DNA from: Musa acuminata AAA Group
Taxonomy: Eukaryota > Streptophyta > Magnoliopsida > Zingiberales > Musaceae
Length of the DNA: 64,000 bases
Assembly: GCF_036884655.1 (NCBI RefSeq)
Contig: NC_088345.1
Coordinates: 17,665,001 to 17,729,000 of the forward strand
Direction of reading: 5' to 3'
Below the pieces are notes generated by a model. That model did not search any database. It saw only the letters and a list, made by a program, of their open reading frames with translations, and was not told where the DNA came from. The translations under genes were made by a program, and so were the position numbers. This document shows, piece after piece, positions 1-9,386 of the stretch (positions are counted from its first letter, which is position 1; every line of letters starts with the position of its first letter).

Positions 1-1854
1 TCGGTTTCTAAAGCTTTTCGCATCTTCAATAAAAGAACCTTAATTATTGAAGAATCCATCCATGTTGTTTTCAATGAGATTTCAGAAATTAAGAAAAATG
101 ATCTTGATGATGATGTTAATTTTGATTCCTTGAATTTAAACGAAACCCCGTCTCCAACTAGCAACTTGGATGCATCCACTTCCGAAACATCCTTACCCAA
201 GGATTGGAAGTATATAGATGCTCATCCTAAGGAGCTAATCCTAGGAGACACATCAAAGGGGGTTCAAACACGATCTTCTTTTAAAAATTTTTGTGCCAAC
301 GCCGCTTTTCTCTCCCAAATTGAACCCAAATGTGTTGATGAAGCCATGAAAGATGATTCATGGATTATCGCAATGCAAGATGAATTAAATCAATTTGAGA
401 GAAATGAAGTGTGGACGCTTGTTCCTAGGCCAAATGACCATTTAGTTATTGGTACTAAATGGGTCTTTAGAAACAAGCAAGATGAAAATGGTATCGTGGT
501 TAGAAACAAGGCTAGATTAGTGGCCAAAGGTTTCAACCAAGAAGAAGGTATCGATTACGAAGAAACCTTCGCACCTGTGGCTCGATTGGAAGCCATAAGG
601 ATGCTCCTTGCCTACGCTAGTTGCAATAATTTTAAGTTATTTCAAATGGATGTTAAAAGCGCCTTTCTTAATGGCTTTATTTCCGAAGAAGTCTATGTTG
701 AACAACCTCCTGGATTTGAAAATAATAGTCTCCCTAATCATGTGTTTAGATTAACTAAAGCTCTCTATGGTTTAAAACAAGCTCCTAGGGCTTGGTATGA
801 GAGACTTAGTTCTTTTCTTATTGAAAATAATTTCATAAAAGGCAAGGTTGATACTACATTATTCATCAAGAACTTTGAAAACAATTTTCTCATTGTTCAA
901 ATTTATGTTGATGGTATTATCTTTGGTTCTACAAATGAATCTCTTTGTGAATCCTTTGCGAAAACTATGAGTCATGAATTCGAAATGAGTCTAATGGGAG
1001 AGTTAACATTCTTCTTAGGCCTACAAATCAAACAACTAAGCAATGGCATCTTTATTAGTCAAACCAAATATGCTGTGAGTTTGCTAAAGAAGTTCAAAAT
1101 GAATAATTCAAAAGCCATTGACACTCCTATGAGCACCTCCACTAAGTTAGAAATTGATGAGAATGGAGAAAGCTTCGATCAAAAAACCTATAGGGGTATG
1201 ATAGGAAGTTTACTTTACCTCACTGCCACCAGACCAGACATCATGTTCAGTGTAGGACTTTGTGCTAGATTTCAATCAGACCCTAAGATATCTCATCTCA
1301 AAGCAGTCAAAAGAATACTCAGATATCTTAATGGAACTACCAATCTAGGATTATGGTACCCAAAATCAGAAAATTTTGAATTAACAGCTTATGCTGATGC
1401 GGACTTCGCTGGCTGTAGACTAGACAGAAAAAGCACATCAGGATCATGTCAATTTTTAGGACATGCCCTTGTATCCTGGTCATCTAAGAAACAAAACTCG
1501 GTTGCCCTATCAACAACCGAAGCTGAATACATTGCAGCAAGTGCATGCTGTGCACAAGTTGTATGGATGAAAAACACTTTAGAAGATTACAAAGTGAATC
1601 TTAAAGATATTCCCATTAAATGTGATAACACGAGTGCAATATGCTTAACTAAAAATCCTATACAACACTCAAGAACAAAACACATTGATATTAGACATCA
1701 CTTTATACGAGATCATGTCACTAATCATGATGTAACCATAGAGTTTATTGATACCAAACATCAACTAGCTGATATCTTTACAAAACCACTATGTGAAGAA
1801 CAATTTGATTACATAAGAAGAGAATTAGGAATGTTGATGTGTCCGAATACTTAA
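1..1854 (+). CDS. Copia polyprotein C-terminal part: integrase tail, reverse transcriptase, RNase H (5' partial)
   Basis: The frame is open from base 1 to a TAA at 1854 (617 residues), so the gene is cut by the window edge. The first ~75 residues are the integrase-RT linker. The RT domain follows, with the KWVFRNK block, [30 protein letters not shown] and [13 protein letters not shown]. The RT active site reads YVDG at 904-915 instead of YVDD, a GAT to GGT change that removes the second catalytic aspartate. RNase H follows with the D of YADADFAG, the E of STTEAEYIA and the D of [10 protein letters not shown], and ends with the conserved DIFTKPL block. The frame has no stop, so the copy is young, but the RT is probably dead. 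Confidence 0.93.
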   Translation, partial: SVSKAFRIFNKRTLIIEESIHVVFNEISEIKKNDLDDDVNFDSLNLNETPSPTSNLDASTSETSLPKDWKYIDAHPKELILGDTSKGVQTRSSFKNFCANAAFLSQIEPKCVDEAMKDDSWIIAMQDELNQFERNEVWTLVPRPNDHLVIGTKWVFRNKQDENGIVVRNKARLVAKGFNQEEGIDYEETFAPVARLEAIRMLLAYASCNNFKLFQMDVKSAFLNGFISEEVYVEQPPGFENNSLPNHVFRLTKALYGLKQAPRAWYERLSSFLIENNFIKGKVDTTLFIKNFENNFLIVQIYVDGIIFGSTNESLCESFAKTMSHEFEMSLMGELTFFLGLQIKQLSNGIFISQTKYAVSLLKKFKMNNSKAIDTPMSTSTKLEIDENGESFDQKTYRGMIGSLLYLTATRPDIMFSVGLCARFQSDPKISHLKAVKRILRYLNGTTNLGLWYPKSENFELTAYADADFAGCRLDRKSTSGSCQFLGHALVSWSSKKQNSVALSTTEAEYIAASACCAQVVWMKNTLEDYKVNLKDIPIKCDNTSAICLTKNPIQHSRTKHIDIRHHFIRDHVTNHDVTIEFIDTKHQLADIFTKPLCEEQFDYIRRELGMLMCPNT

Positions 1855-2680
1855 ACTAGTTAAAATTATTTTTCGGATGTTATTATTACATGCCTTGACA
1901 ACGCTTGATCAAATAACATGTTGCAAATCATGTGACAAATATTTTTAACCAAATGCATGTAAGAAGTTCATTTTTCGGTTTGTATGCTAAAAATGGGATG
2001 TTCCTGTACACGCTTATGAAAACTTTTTGAAAAATGACTTTTCTCCTTCAAGCAACAAACAATAAAGAGATATTCAAAGAATTATATGTGTCATGACTTC
2101 CTTTATGTGCTTGATAATGCTATCATGCTTTTTGTTGATGACAAAGGGGGAGAAACATATGAATTGATAAACACTATGTCATAGCTGAACTGCCATAATC
2201 ATGTCTATGTCATAGTTGCAAATACTTGAGTGATGCTATAAACAATGTTATAGTTATGCCATCCTTGCATCACCAAGAGATATGTGAACATGCGCTATAG
2301 TTTGCATCATGTCTTGATTTGATATTCTATATTGTGAAGAAAATGCAAACTTGCTAGAAAATCTCAAATGTGTGCATCATGTAAAAAGTCCTTCGTAGCT
2401 TTATATGACAATGTTCACACTACATGATGAATAGTTACAAACACAATCATACAAACTTATTGATGCATGTAAAACCCTGACTTCATTCTTGAAGAGATAC
2501 ATCATGATGAGTATCATGATGGGAGTATTGATAAGTTTAACTGATCTAACTTATCAATACGTCACTTGAATTCTTAGGTCTTGAATTCAAGGTTGACTTA
2601 TCTCAACTATGGCATATAGACAGGGGGAGTTAAGGATAACTCCATTATCAATTGATTGTCATCATCAAAAAGGGGGAGAT
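1855..2680 (+). other. Non-coding 3' tail of element A with three polypurine tracts
   Basis: No gene is visible. Three similar purine tracts built on AGGGGGAG occur at 2143-2155, 2622-2629 and 2667-2679; the last touches the LTR start and is the normal plus-strand primer site. The first lies in the context GATGACAAAGGGGGAGA, which recurs in the tails of elements D, E, F and H. Confidence 0.8.
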
Positions 2681-3209
2681 TGTTGAATCTCGGATTTTGA
2701 TGATGAAGTCAATTGTCATTTGTTGTCTAATCTATGTGTTGAGATAAGTGTGCAGGATTAACTACGATGAAAGTTAGACAAGCAGCAGGAGTTGCGCCGG
2801 AGTCAAGTTCATGATCACGTTGGGAGTTCGAGAGTTCGACGGAAGTACGGACGGTCGTCGGAGGTTCTGCGAGAACAGATCCGAGAAGTCCAGAAGCTTG
2901 CTAAGCGAAGCTCGTCGGAACTCGCCAAGTGGATCGTCGCAAAGTCCAGGAGTTTGCCGGAAGTCCGCAGAAGCATCACCGAGGGTTCATCGGATGATCG
3001 ACGGAAGTTCGCCGGAAACTCGCCGGAAGAAGCGATTGACGTACCGAAGCAAAGCTGCAGAAATTGTCTTAGATTTAATCGTAGTTAGCACGGTGATTAA
3101 GTTAAAATGGGAGGTGATCCCATTAGCTTAATCCTGGGGCAATTGGGCCCCTGAAGAACTCAAGTTGGGTCGAATGGTTCAACCCATTCGAACCCAAGTA
3201 GCTGTGGGA

Positions 3210-3660
3210 GATGCAACCGCCCAGGCAGGGAGGTAGCACCGCCCAGGCTAAGTCTCCCAGCGAGACTGGGCGGTGCAACCGCTCCAGCCAGGCGGTGCAA
3301 CCGCCCAGGCTAAGTCTCCCAGCGAGACTGGGCGGTGCAACCGCTCCAGCCAGGCGATGCAACCGCCCAGGGCTCAGTCTCCAAGCGAGACTGGGCGGTG
3401 CAACCTCCTCTGTCAAGAGGTAGCACCGCCAGAGCTCAAGTTCCGAGCTCTGCCAAGAGGTGCAACCACCGAGCTCGGTCTTCGAGCTCTGGCAGAGAGG
3501 TGCAACATCTCTGGACAGGAGATGCACCGCTTGAGCTCGGTCTTCGAGCTCTGGCAGAAAGGTGCAACCACCCCTGACAGAGAGGTGCATCCGCCTGAGC
3601 TCAGTCTTCGAGCTCTGCCAGGCGGTGCAACCTCTCCAGTCAAGAGGTGCAACCGCCTGA
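3210..3660. repeat. GC-rich palindromic minisatellite in U3 of element A
   Basis: Repeated short dyads such as GGCGGTGCAACCGCC alternate with blocks like GAGCTCGGTCTTCGAGCTC. Part of it is a clear tandem repeat with a 62-bp period: the block starting GCCCAGGCTAAGTCTCCCAG begins at 3241 and 3303, and a degraded third copy starts at 3365. Open frames in this block run on both strands and are products of its composition, not genes. Confidence 0.85.
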
Positions 3661-3725
3661 TCCCGGAATTCCGGGATTTGATCGTTTTGAGCTCGAAATT
3701 TGAATTGGGTTGGGGCCTATAAATA
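3660..3725 (+). promoter_or_regulatory. LTR promoter: 18-bp palindrome plus TATA box
   Basis: A perfect palindrome, ATCCCGGAATTCCGGGAT, lies at 3660-3677, and a TATA box TATAAATA at 3718-3725, about 40 bases downstream. Position between the U3 minisatellite and the transcribed part fits the element's RNA polymerase II promoter. The same pair is found in the LTRs of D (palindrome near 37132, TATA 37083-37090 on the minus strand) and, with changes, of E. Confidence 0.75.
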
Positions 3726-4442
3726 CCCCACCCATTCAGCACTGAAAAGATACAGACCTACACCGAAATCTTGATCTTTTCTGTGATTCTAAGAGCTCAA
3801 AAGTGTTGTAAAGCCTTTAAGTCTCCTCCTTCTGTTCTTCAAGTTTTCAGTTGTAAAGTGAGGAGAGAAAGGTCTGTAAAGGTTGTCTCCTGAGCCTGTC
3901 AAAAGGAGAGAAACTGTAAAAGGGCAGTTTGGCCTTCGCCTATTGAAGGAAGGCCCCTAGTTGACGTCGGCAACCTCGTCGGTGGAGGAAGCCAAAAGTG
4001 GAGTAGGTCAAGGCTGACCGAACCACTCTAAATCTCTGGTTTGCATTTATTCTTGAGCACTTTATCATTACTGCAAACCTCCTTCATTACTACTGCTCTC
4101 TGCGCTTTCACGAACAAGTTCTAAGTGCTATTCTTCTGAATCTGCATTCAGACGTAAATTCATATTTTCATACATTACAGTTTACGTTTACGTTTGATTC
4201 TGCAGAACTGTCTTCCGTGCTTTTAAGAACGAGCTTCTTTGTAGTTTACACTTACATTTTGATCCTATTGATAACTGCAAACTGTCCTCTACAATTTTAC
4301 GAACGAGTTTCAACATTTAGACGTAAAACTGCATTCAGACGTAAATCGGCTTTCCTCGCACAATCATCAGATCTCAGTTCACGCTTACGTCTTGATTTCA
4401 ACTGCATACTGCCTTCTGCGAGTATACAAACGAGTTTCAAAG

Positions 4443-4705
4443 TTTAGACGTAAATCTGCGTCTAGACGTAAAACTGCGTTTAGACGTAAATCTGCGTTTA
4501 GACGTAAATCTGAGTTTAGACGTAAATCTGAGTTTAGACGTAAATCTGCGTTTAGACGTAAAACTGCGTTTAGACGTAAATCTGCGTTTAGACGTAAAAC
4601 TGTGTTTAGACGTAAATCTGAGTTTAGACGTAAACTGCGCTTAGACGCAAAACTGCGCTTAGACGCAATCTGCGCTTAGACGCAAACTACACTTAGATAC
4701 AAACT
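4443..4705 (+). repeat. 18-bp tandem array TTTAGACGTAAATCTGCG in the LTR of A
   Basis: About 14 units of an 18-bp repeat, with small variants (AAATCTGCG, AAACTGCG, AAATCTGAG) and a drift to CTTAGACGCAAACTGCG at the right end. Each unit carries an ACGT core. Since 18 is a multiple of three, the array gives a spurious open frame with a repeating FRRKSA peptide. The same array is present in both LTRs of D and absent from E, F and H. Confidence 0.9.
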
Positions 4706-4829
4706 AAGAATTAGCTTTTGCATCATAATAGTTTTTATTGAACGAACGCAGCTTTTGGTTTTTAATTGCTGTAAGATTTCCGCTGCACTAATTCACCCCC
4801 CCCCCCTCTTAGTGCTCTCGATCCTAACA

Positions 4830-5677
4830 ATGAGTTCAAAGATGGAGCCTAAAAGTGTCCAATCCTAGATTTTTGGGGTCTTGGCGGTACCACCGCCATT
4901 ACTAGGTGGTACTACTGCCTGACATCTGCCACTGGGCGGTACTACCACTCAGTCTGGGTGGTACCATCGCTTGACAAAGCTCGGAGACCAAGCTCTAGCG
5001 ATATCACCGCCTGACAGGGGTGGTACCACCGCTAGTAGTAATAACTAACGGCGGTACCACCATTGACAGTAATAACTATCGACGGTACTAACGCCTAATA
5101 GGAGTGGTACCATCGCCCATAATTCCTGGGAGACCGAGTCTCCCTAGCGGTGCCACCATCGACCAGAAATTTAGGGGCCGAATGGGCTACTCTATTCGGC
5201 CCAATTAAGGCTTGTTAAGGACCCAGTTGGCCCCTAATTAAGTTAGTGGGACTACCTCCCAATCCTAACTTAATCTATACTCTAACTATGATAATTAAGA
5301 CATGATTACTGTAATTCATGTTTCGGTTTGTCAATCGCTTCTTCTAGTGAGCTTCCGGCGAACATCCGACGAACTCTCGGCGATGCTCCAACAGACTCCC
5401 GGCAAGCTCCTAGACTTCTTGACGATCTTCTTAGTAAGTTCTGATGAGCTTCTATGGCAAGTTCCTGGACTTCTTGGTTGGTTCCCGTAAAACTTCCGAC
5501 GAACGTTCGGACTTTCGACGAACTCTCAAACTCCCAACGTGATCTTGATCTTGACTCTAGCATAACACCTGCTGCATGTCTTACTGCCATCGTAGTTAAT
5601 CCTACACACTTTTCTCAACATATAGATTAGATCAACAAATAATAATTGACTTCATCATCAAAATCCGAGATTCAACA
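4830..5677 (-). repeat. Element B: U3 part of a reverse-strand SIRE-like LTR, cut by element A
   Basis: Read on the minus strand it starts TGTTGAATCTCGG at 5677 and shows the same U3 order as the other SIRE-like LTRs: the AACTACGAT block, the region of repeated GCCGGAAG-type words, then a palindromic GC array at 4880-5165. Here the array core is GGTGGTACCACC, as in element F, rather than GGTTGCACC. It is cut at 4830 by the end of element A. Because no polypurine tract adjoins 5677, this is the outer edge of a 5' LTR (or solo LTR) whose remainder lies left of the window. Confidence 0.75.
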
Positions 5678-6131
5678 GAGCCACCATGTTAACCCTACAG
5701 CCACGAGTCCCTAGTCGCAAGGTACCATTGGGTGACTAGTAAACCCTAGTTGCTAAGGTTCCCCATGCAGTTAGGACTCCTTGACCACATGGGTGCTCAA
5801 CTTGGTCGAGAATAGCAAGGGCTGCTCTCGGCCTTGTTGTCTCTGACCAAGCCGAGAGTAGTAGGGGTGCTCTCAACCAAGGCTACAAGCAGCCTTCGGC
5901 CAAACTTTCAGGGTAGCAATAGTTACTACCCTTTTTCCCTTGTTTTGTATCAACCAATTTGATGACAAAATGCTGATTGACTAAACCCTTTAGCTACATG
6001 AACAAGTGCCAGACAAAATTGAGATTAACAACAAAATGCAACAAATTACTCATAAAGTAATTCAATATGATTCAACACAATACGTAGTTAATAACCAATC
6101 ATTGCACGAGCAAACTTGACTCTAATACCAC
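5678..6131 (-). other. Leader and primer binding site of element C
   Basis: Non-coding leader of a minus-strand element. A degraded primer binding site, ACTCTAATACCA at 6119-6130 (complement of TGGTATCAGAGT, initiator-Met tRNA type), directly precedes the LTR. The segment contains a strong hairpin, CTCTCGGC at 5825-5832 with GCCGAGAG at 5851-5858. No gene is visible; element B inserted at its left end. Confidence 0.65.
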
Positions 6132-7853
6132 TGTTGGGAAACTATAGAGAGCGTCATATGTATAACAAAAAAAGAAAAAAAAAAACTAGTTTCCTAAAAG
6201 AATCATATCAAATTGTCATGCAGTGATAAACATGGAAAATATAAAAACTACATAAGATATATGAGACACTCTTACTTAGGGGAGATCGTATATCCCCTAA
6301 TCTATAGATCCCAGTATATGGATGTAGGAGCTCTCGCAAGCTCCCTTTCTAGTAGTGATCCACATGATGGATGAAGCGATAATGCAACTCCTCTTGTGAC
6401 ATATTCTTTCCTCGCCTTTGCGCACCACCATACAATAGCAAAACAAGAAGGGGCTAGCCCTTCTTGTTGTTCTCATGCCCCAAACAGGGGCTGATGGCAA
6501 GCGAAGAAATGGGCGAAGAGGATAAAAAGGGCCAAAGGAATCTAGCCCATGACACATTGGTCCCTCTCCTATTTATAGAGGGCCCTCTTAACTTAACCAT
6601 AATGGATTCTACCCTATTGGGTGTTGAATCTTCATCTAATTACCCTATCATATTGAATATTAAATCTCCATCCAATTATTCCTAGCTTAAAGGAAATTGG
6701 AACTCTATCTAAAAATCCACTCTAAGCTCTTAATGGGTTTTACATAATGGATCTAATGAATCAAGGGATTATTGAATATCACATATCTAATCCTCTATTC
6801 GTTATATCATTTATTATATGTATACGACCCTCCAGGCCTAATATTGAGTTGATCATGAGTTGCACCTATCAGAACTCTTTCTGACTTAAAACTCCTTCTG
6901 ACTCAAAACTCATTCTAACTCAATAAATTATTATCCCATAATAATTCAGTCAACTTATTGACTATATACATAAAAGACCACTATACCATAATCGCTAAAT
7001 GATACAAGGGAATCTAATCCATTTGATCTGTCTGCCCTTAGTTACCATGTATCTATAGTTCCTCATCCATCTTATATCCTAGAGATCATATATCGGATAT
7101 GATACTATCAAGCCCATACATAATTCATATGAGTCTCACTTTTATTGGATTCTCTCAAAGAACTCTTTCTCTCTCAATCCAACTCTAGTTAGGGATTTGC
7201 TTAAGTGATAATATACGAGATATTCCTCTCATGATACCGAGAGTGGATGATCCTCTATTGATAGTCAATTGCCTTCATAGGATTGGTTGTCATTCCCGAT
7301 GATCAATTGTACTAGATTTGGAACTTCCAAACCTATAAGTATAACATCAAAGAATGAAGGAATCAAACAAGACATCTTTAATACCTCATGTCTAAGAACC
7401 AAATATACAATTGGGACTATGAAATCTCTATTTGATTATGAGATATCATTTACCAACCAACATTCTATAAGCGGATCATTCAGTGAACTCATTCTCCAAT
7501 GAGCACTTGCACTATATGCCTAATGTCCCTACATTGGCAGTTATAAAACTGACTACCTCCATTATATGGATGAGTGTATAGCACACTAGTTTATTCGATT
7601 ATCTCGATGTCTCTCTCGAGTAACCTATGGCTAGAAATATTTAAGGTCTATGTTTATAGGCGAATTGGTCTCATTATCATGATCTGATCATAATTTCGTT
7701 CTTATTACATAGATCTAGGGACATCACAATATCTTTTCATCATCAATATAAAAGTGATAAAATACCACAATAATTAATAACTAAAAAGATTGTATAGTGT
7801 GTCACACGTACTATCTCTCATGTAATTAGCTTGTAGGGCACTTGTAAGTAACA
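6132..7853 (-). repeat. 5' LTR of element C (1722 bp, minus strand)
   Basis: On the plus strand it runs from TGTTGGGAAAC to GTAAGTAACA, with TG...CA ends. Its right end aligns with the reverse complement of the start of the K LTR (the stretch with CACACGT, GTGATTGACTTGT and GGGCAC), and its inside shares the CTCGAGAGGGACAT-type block seen inverted near 7610. So C is a diverged relative of K in the opposite direction. A TATA box on the minus strand lies at 6570-6577. Confidence 0.75.
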
Positions 7854-7895
7854 TCACCTTTGTGGTGTTATGATATTTACTCATTGAATCCATAG
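7854..7895. other. Short stretch of pre-existing DNA with the left target duplication of K
   Basis: Forty-two bases between the outer edge of C's LTR and the start of K. The last five (7891-7895, CATAG) are repeated exactly at 23427-23431 after K, so they are K's target-site duplication and this stretch was once continuous with 23427 onward. Confidence 0.85.
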
Positions 7896-9386
7896 TGCTA
7901 GTCATAGGTGCCCAACAAGTCAATCACGTGAGTGATGGCACGTGTGACTTGATACAGAATCTTTTTGCTTATTATATTTTGACGTATATCACTTTATAAC
8001 TATTGCATATATGCATATATATATTGTGATGTCCTTGGATTTGTGCAATGACAATCGGATCATGATGAGATTATGATAATGAGATCGATTTACCTTTAAA
8101 CACATATCCTAAATAATCCCGGTCATAGGTTACTCGAGAGGGACATTGTGATAACCGGACAGACTAGTGTGCTGTATACCCGTCCATATGATGGATGCAG
8201 CTGGTCTCATAGCTGCTCGTGTAGGGACACTAGGGATACAGTACATGTGCTCAATGGAGAATGAGTTCACTAATTGATCTGCTTACAGAATGCTGGATGG
8301 TTGATGATGCCTTATTGTCAGACAGAGATTCCGTAATCCTAGTGGTATATCTGGTCCTTAGACTTGAGACACCAAGGATGTCCTGTATGAGTGCTCCACT
8401 CTTTGATACCAGACTTATAGGTTTGGTTGTCCCAGATCTAGTACAGCTGGTCATTGGGAGTGGTAGTCGACCATACGAGGGCTATTGAGTGTTGATAGAG
8501 GATCATCCACTCTCGGTGTCATAAGAGGAATATCCTATGTGTTCTTGCTCAGAAAAATCCCTAGCTAGGGTCATTCGGTTGAGAGAGAAAGAGTTCTTCG
8601 AGAGAATCCATTAGAGCGAGACTCGAGTAGAAACTGTATGGGTCTGACAGCACCATGCTCGATATACGGTCTTTGGGATATTAGATGGATGAGGGACTAT
8701 AGGTACAAGTTAACTGAGGACAAACTTATCCAATGGATTGGATTCCCCTCTATCGTTTGGGGACTATGGCATAGTGGCCTAGTACGTCCATAGTCGATGA
8801 GTCAAGTGAATTATTACGGAGATAATAATTCATTGAGTTAGAAGGAGTTCTGACAAGTATGACTCACGGTCAGCTCGATATTGGACCTAGAGAGTCACAC
8901 ACATATGGTAGTTATTGCGATGAGTAGAGGTTCTAATATGAGATATCCGACGGAGCCCTTGTCTTATTGGATGCAGATCCAATACCCACTATGGGAGAAC
9001 TAGCAGGGTGTGATAGGGAACCTCTATAAATAGGAGGGATTCAGAGCCTCATAGGCAAGAGCCTTTGCTTGCCTCTCCTATTCTCCTCCCCCTCTCCACC
9101 TCAGAGCAGGCTTGGAGTTTTGAGGAGCGTCGTCGTAGCCCTACTGTGTGGATCACCGCTAGAGAGGAGGACGCTTAACCTCCTTTACCCTCTCCTAAGG
9201 ATCTGCAAGGAAACAGGAATATACGATCTCCCTAGGTAACACAATCTACTCTATATGCAGTTTTAAGTTTCGCAGATTTTGCGCACCAATCTTTGCACGA
9301 CGATGAACATCTCTTTGGGAATCGGGGATCTCGTTTTCTTGTTCTTCTACTGCACATCTGATATCGCCTCCCAAGATTTCCCAACA
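7896..9386 (+). repeat. 5' LTR of element K (1491 bp)
   Basis: Starts TGCTAGTCATAGG and ends TTTCCCAACA immediately before the primer binding site. TATA box TATAAATA at 9025-9032. Short open frames inside it, on both strands near 8251-8488, recur in the 3' LTR and are not genes. Confidence 0.92.

Larger units (their letters stand above)
1..4829 (+). mobile_element. Element A: 3' part of a SIRE-like Ty1/Copia retrotransposon carrying pol
   Basis: The visible part has the order reverse transcriptase, RNase H, non-coding tail with polypurine tracts, then a 2149-bp 3' LTR. The LTR starts TGTTGAATCT directly after a polypurine tract and ends CCTAACA, so it has TG...CA ends. Gag, protease and most of integrase lie left of the window. 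The element ends inside a reverse-strand LTR of another copy (element B), so it is a nested insertion; the right target duplication should be the five bases at 4830-4834 (ATGAG), its partner being outside the window. Lineage assignment to SIRE rests on the long LTR, the repeated polypurine tracts and the gag of its relatives, and is an inference. Confidence 0.9.
2681..4829 (+). repeat. 3' LTR of element A (2149 bp)
   Basis: Begins TGTTGAATCT after the polypurine tract and ends ATCCTAACA. From left to right it holds a 5' U3 part shared with all SIRE-like copies here, a GC-rich palindromic minisatellite (3210-3660), a palindrome and TATA box (3660-3725), a transcribed part with a CT-rich stretch, an array of 18-bp repeats (4443-4705), and a run of 11 C at 4796-4806 close to the end. 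The overall layout matches the LTRs of element D most closely. Confidence 0.92.

Noticed and set aside
2811..3131. Ser/Arg-rich frames at the start of the A LTR
   Set aside because: Inside U3, repeated in other LTR copies with stops; no protein signature.
3123..3742. Several overlapping open frames on both strands in the GC array
   Set aside because: Low stop frequency from GC-rich repeats; same effect in the LTRs of D, E and H.
4392..4679. Open frame with repeating FRRKSA peptide
   Set aside because: Product of the 18-bp array, whose length is a multiple of three; it lies in an LTR and shows no sign of coding selection.
4443..4705. CRISPR-like regular repeats
   Set aside because: Units are back to back with no unique spacers, in a plant retrotransposon LTR.
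8251..8488. Opposed small open frames, repeated near 15324-15551
   Set aside because: They are the same place in both LTRs of K; sequence repeats because LTRs are copies.
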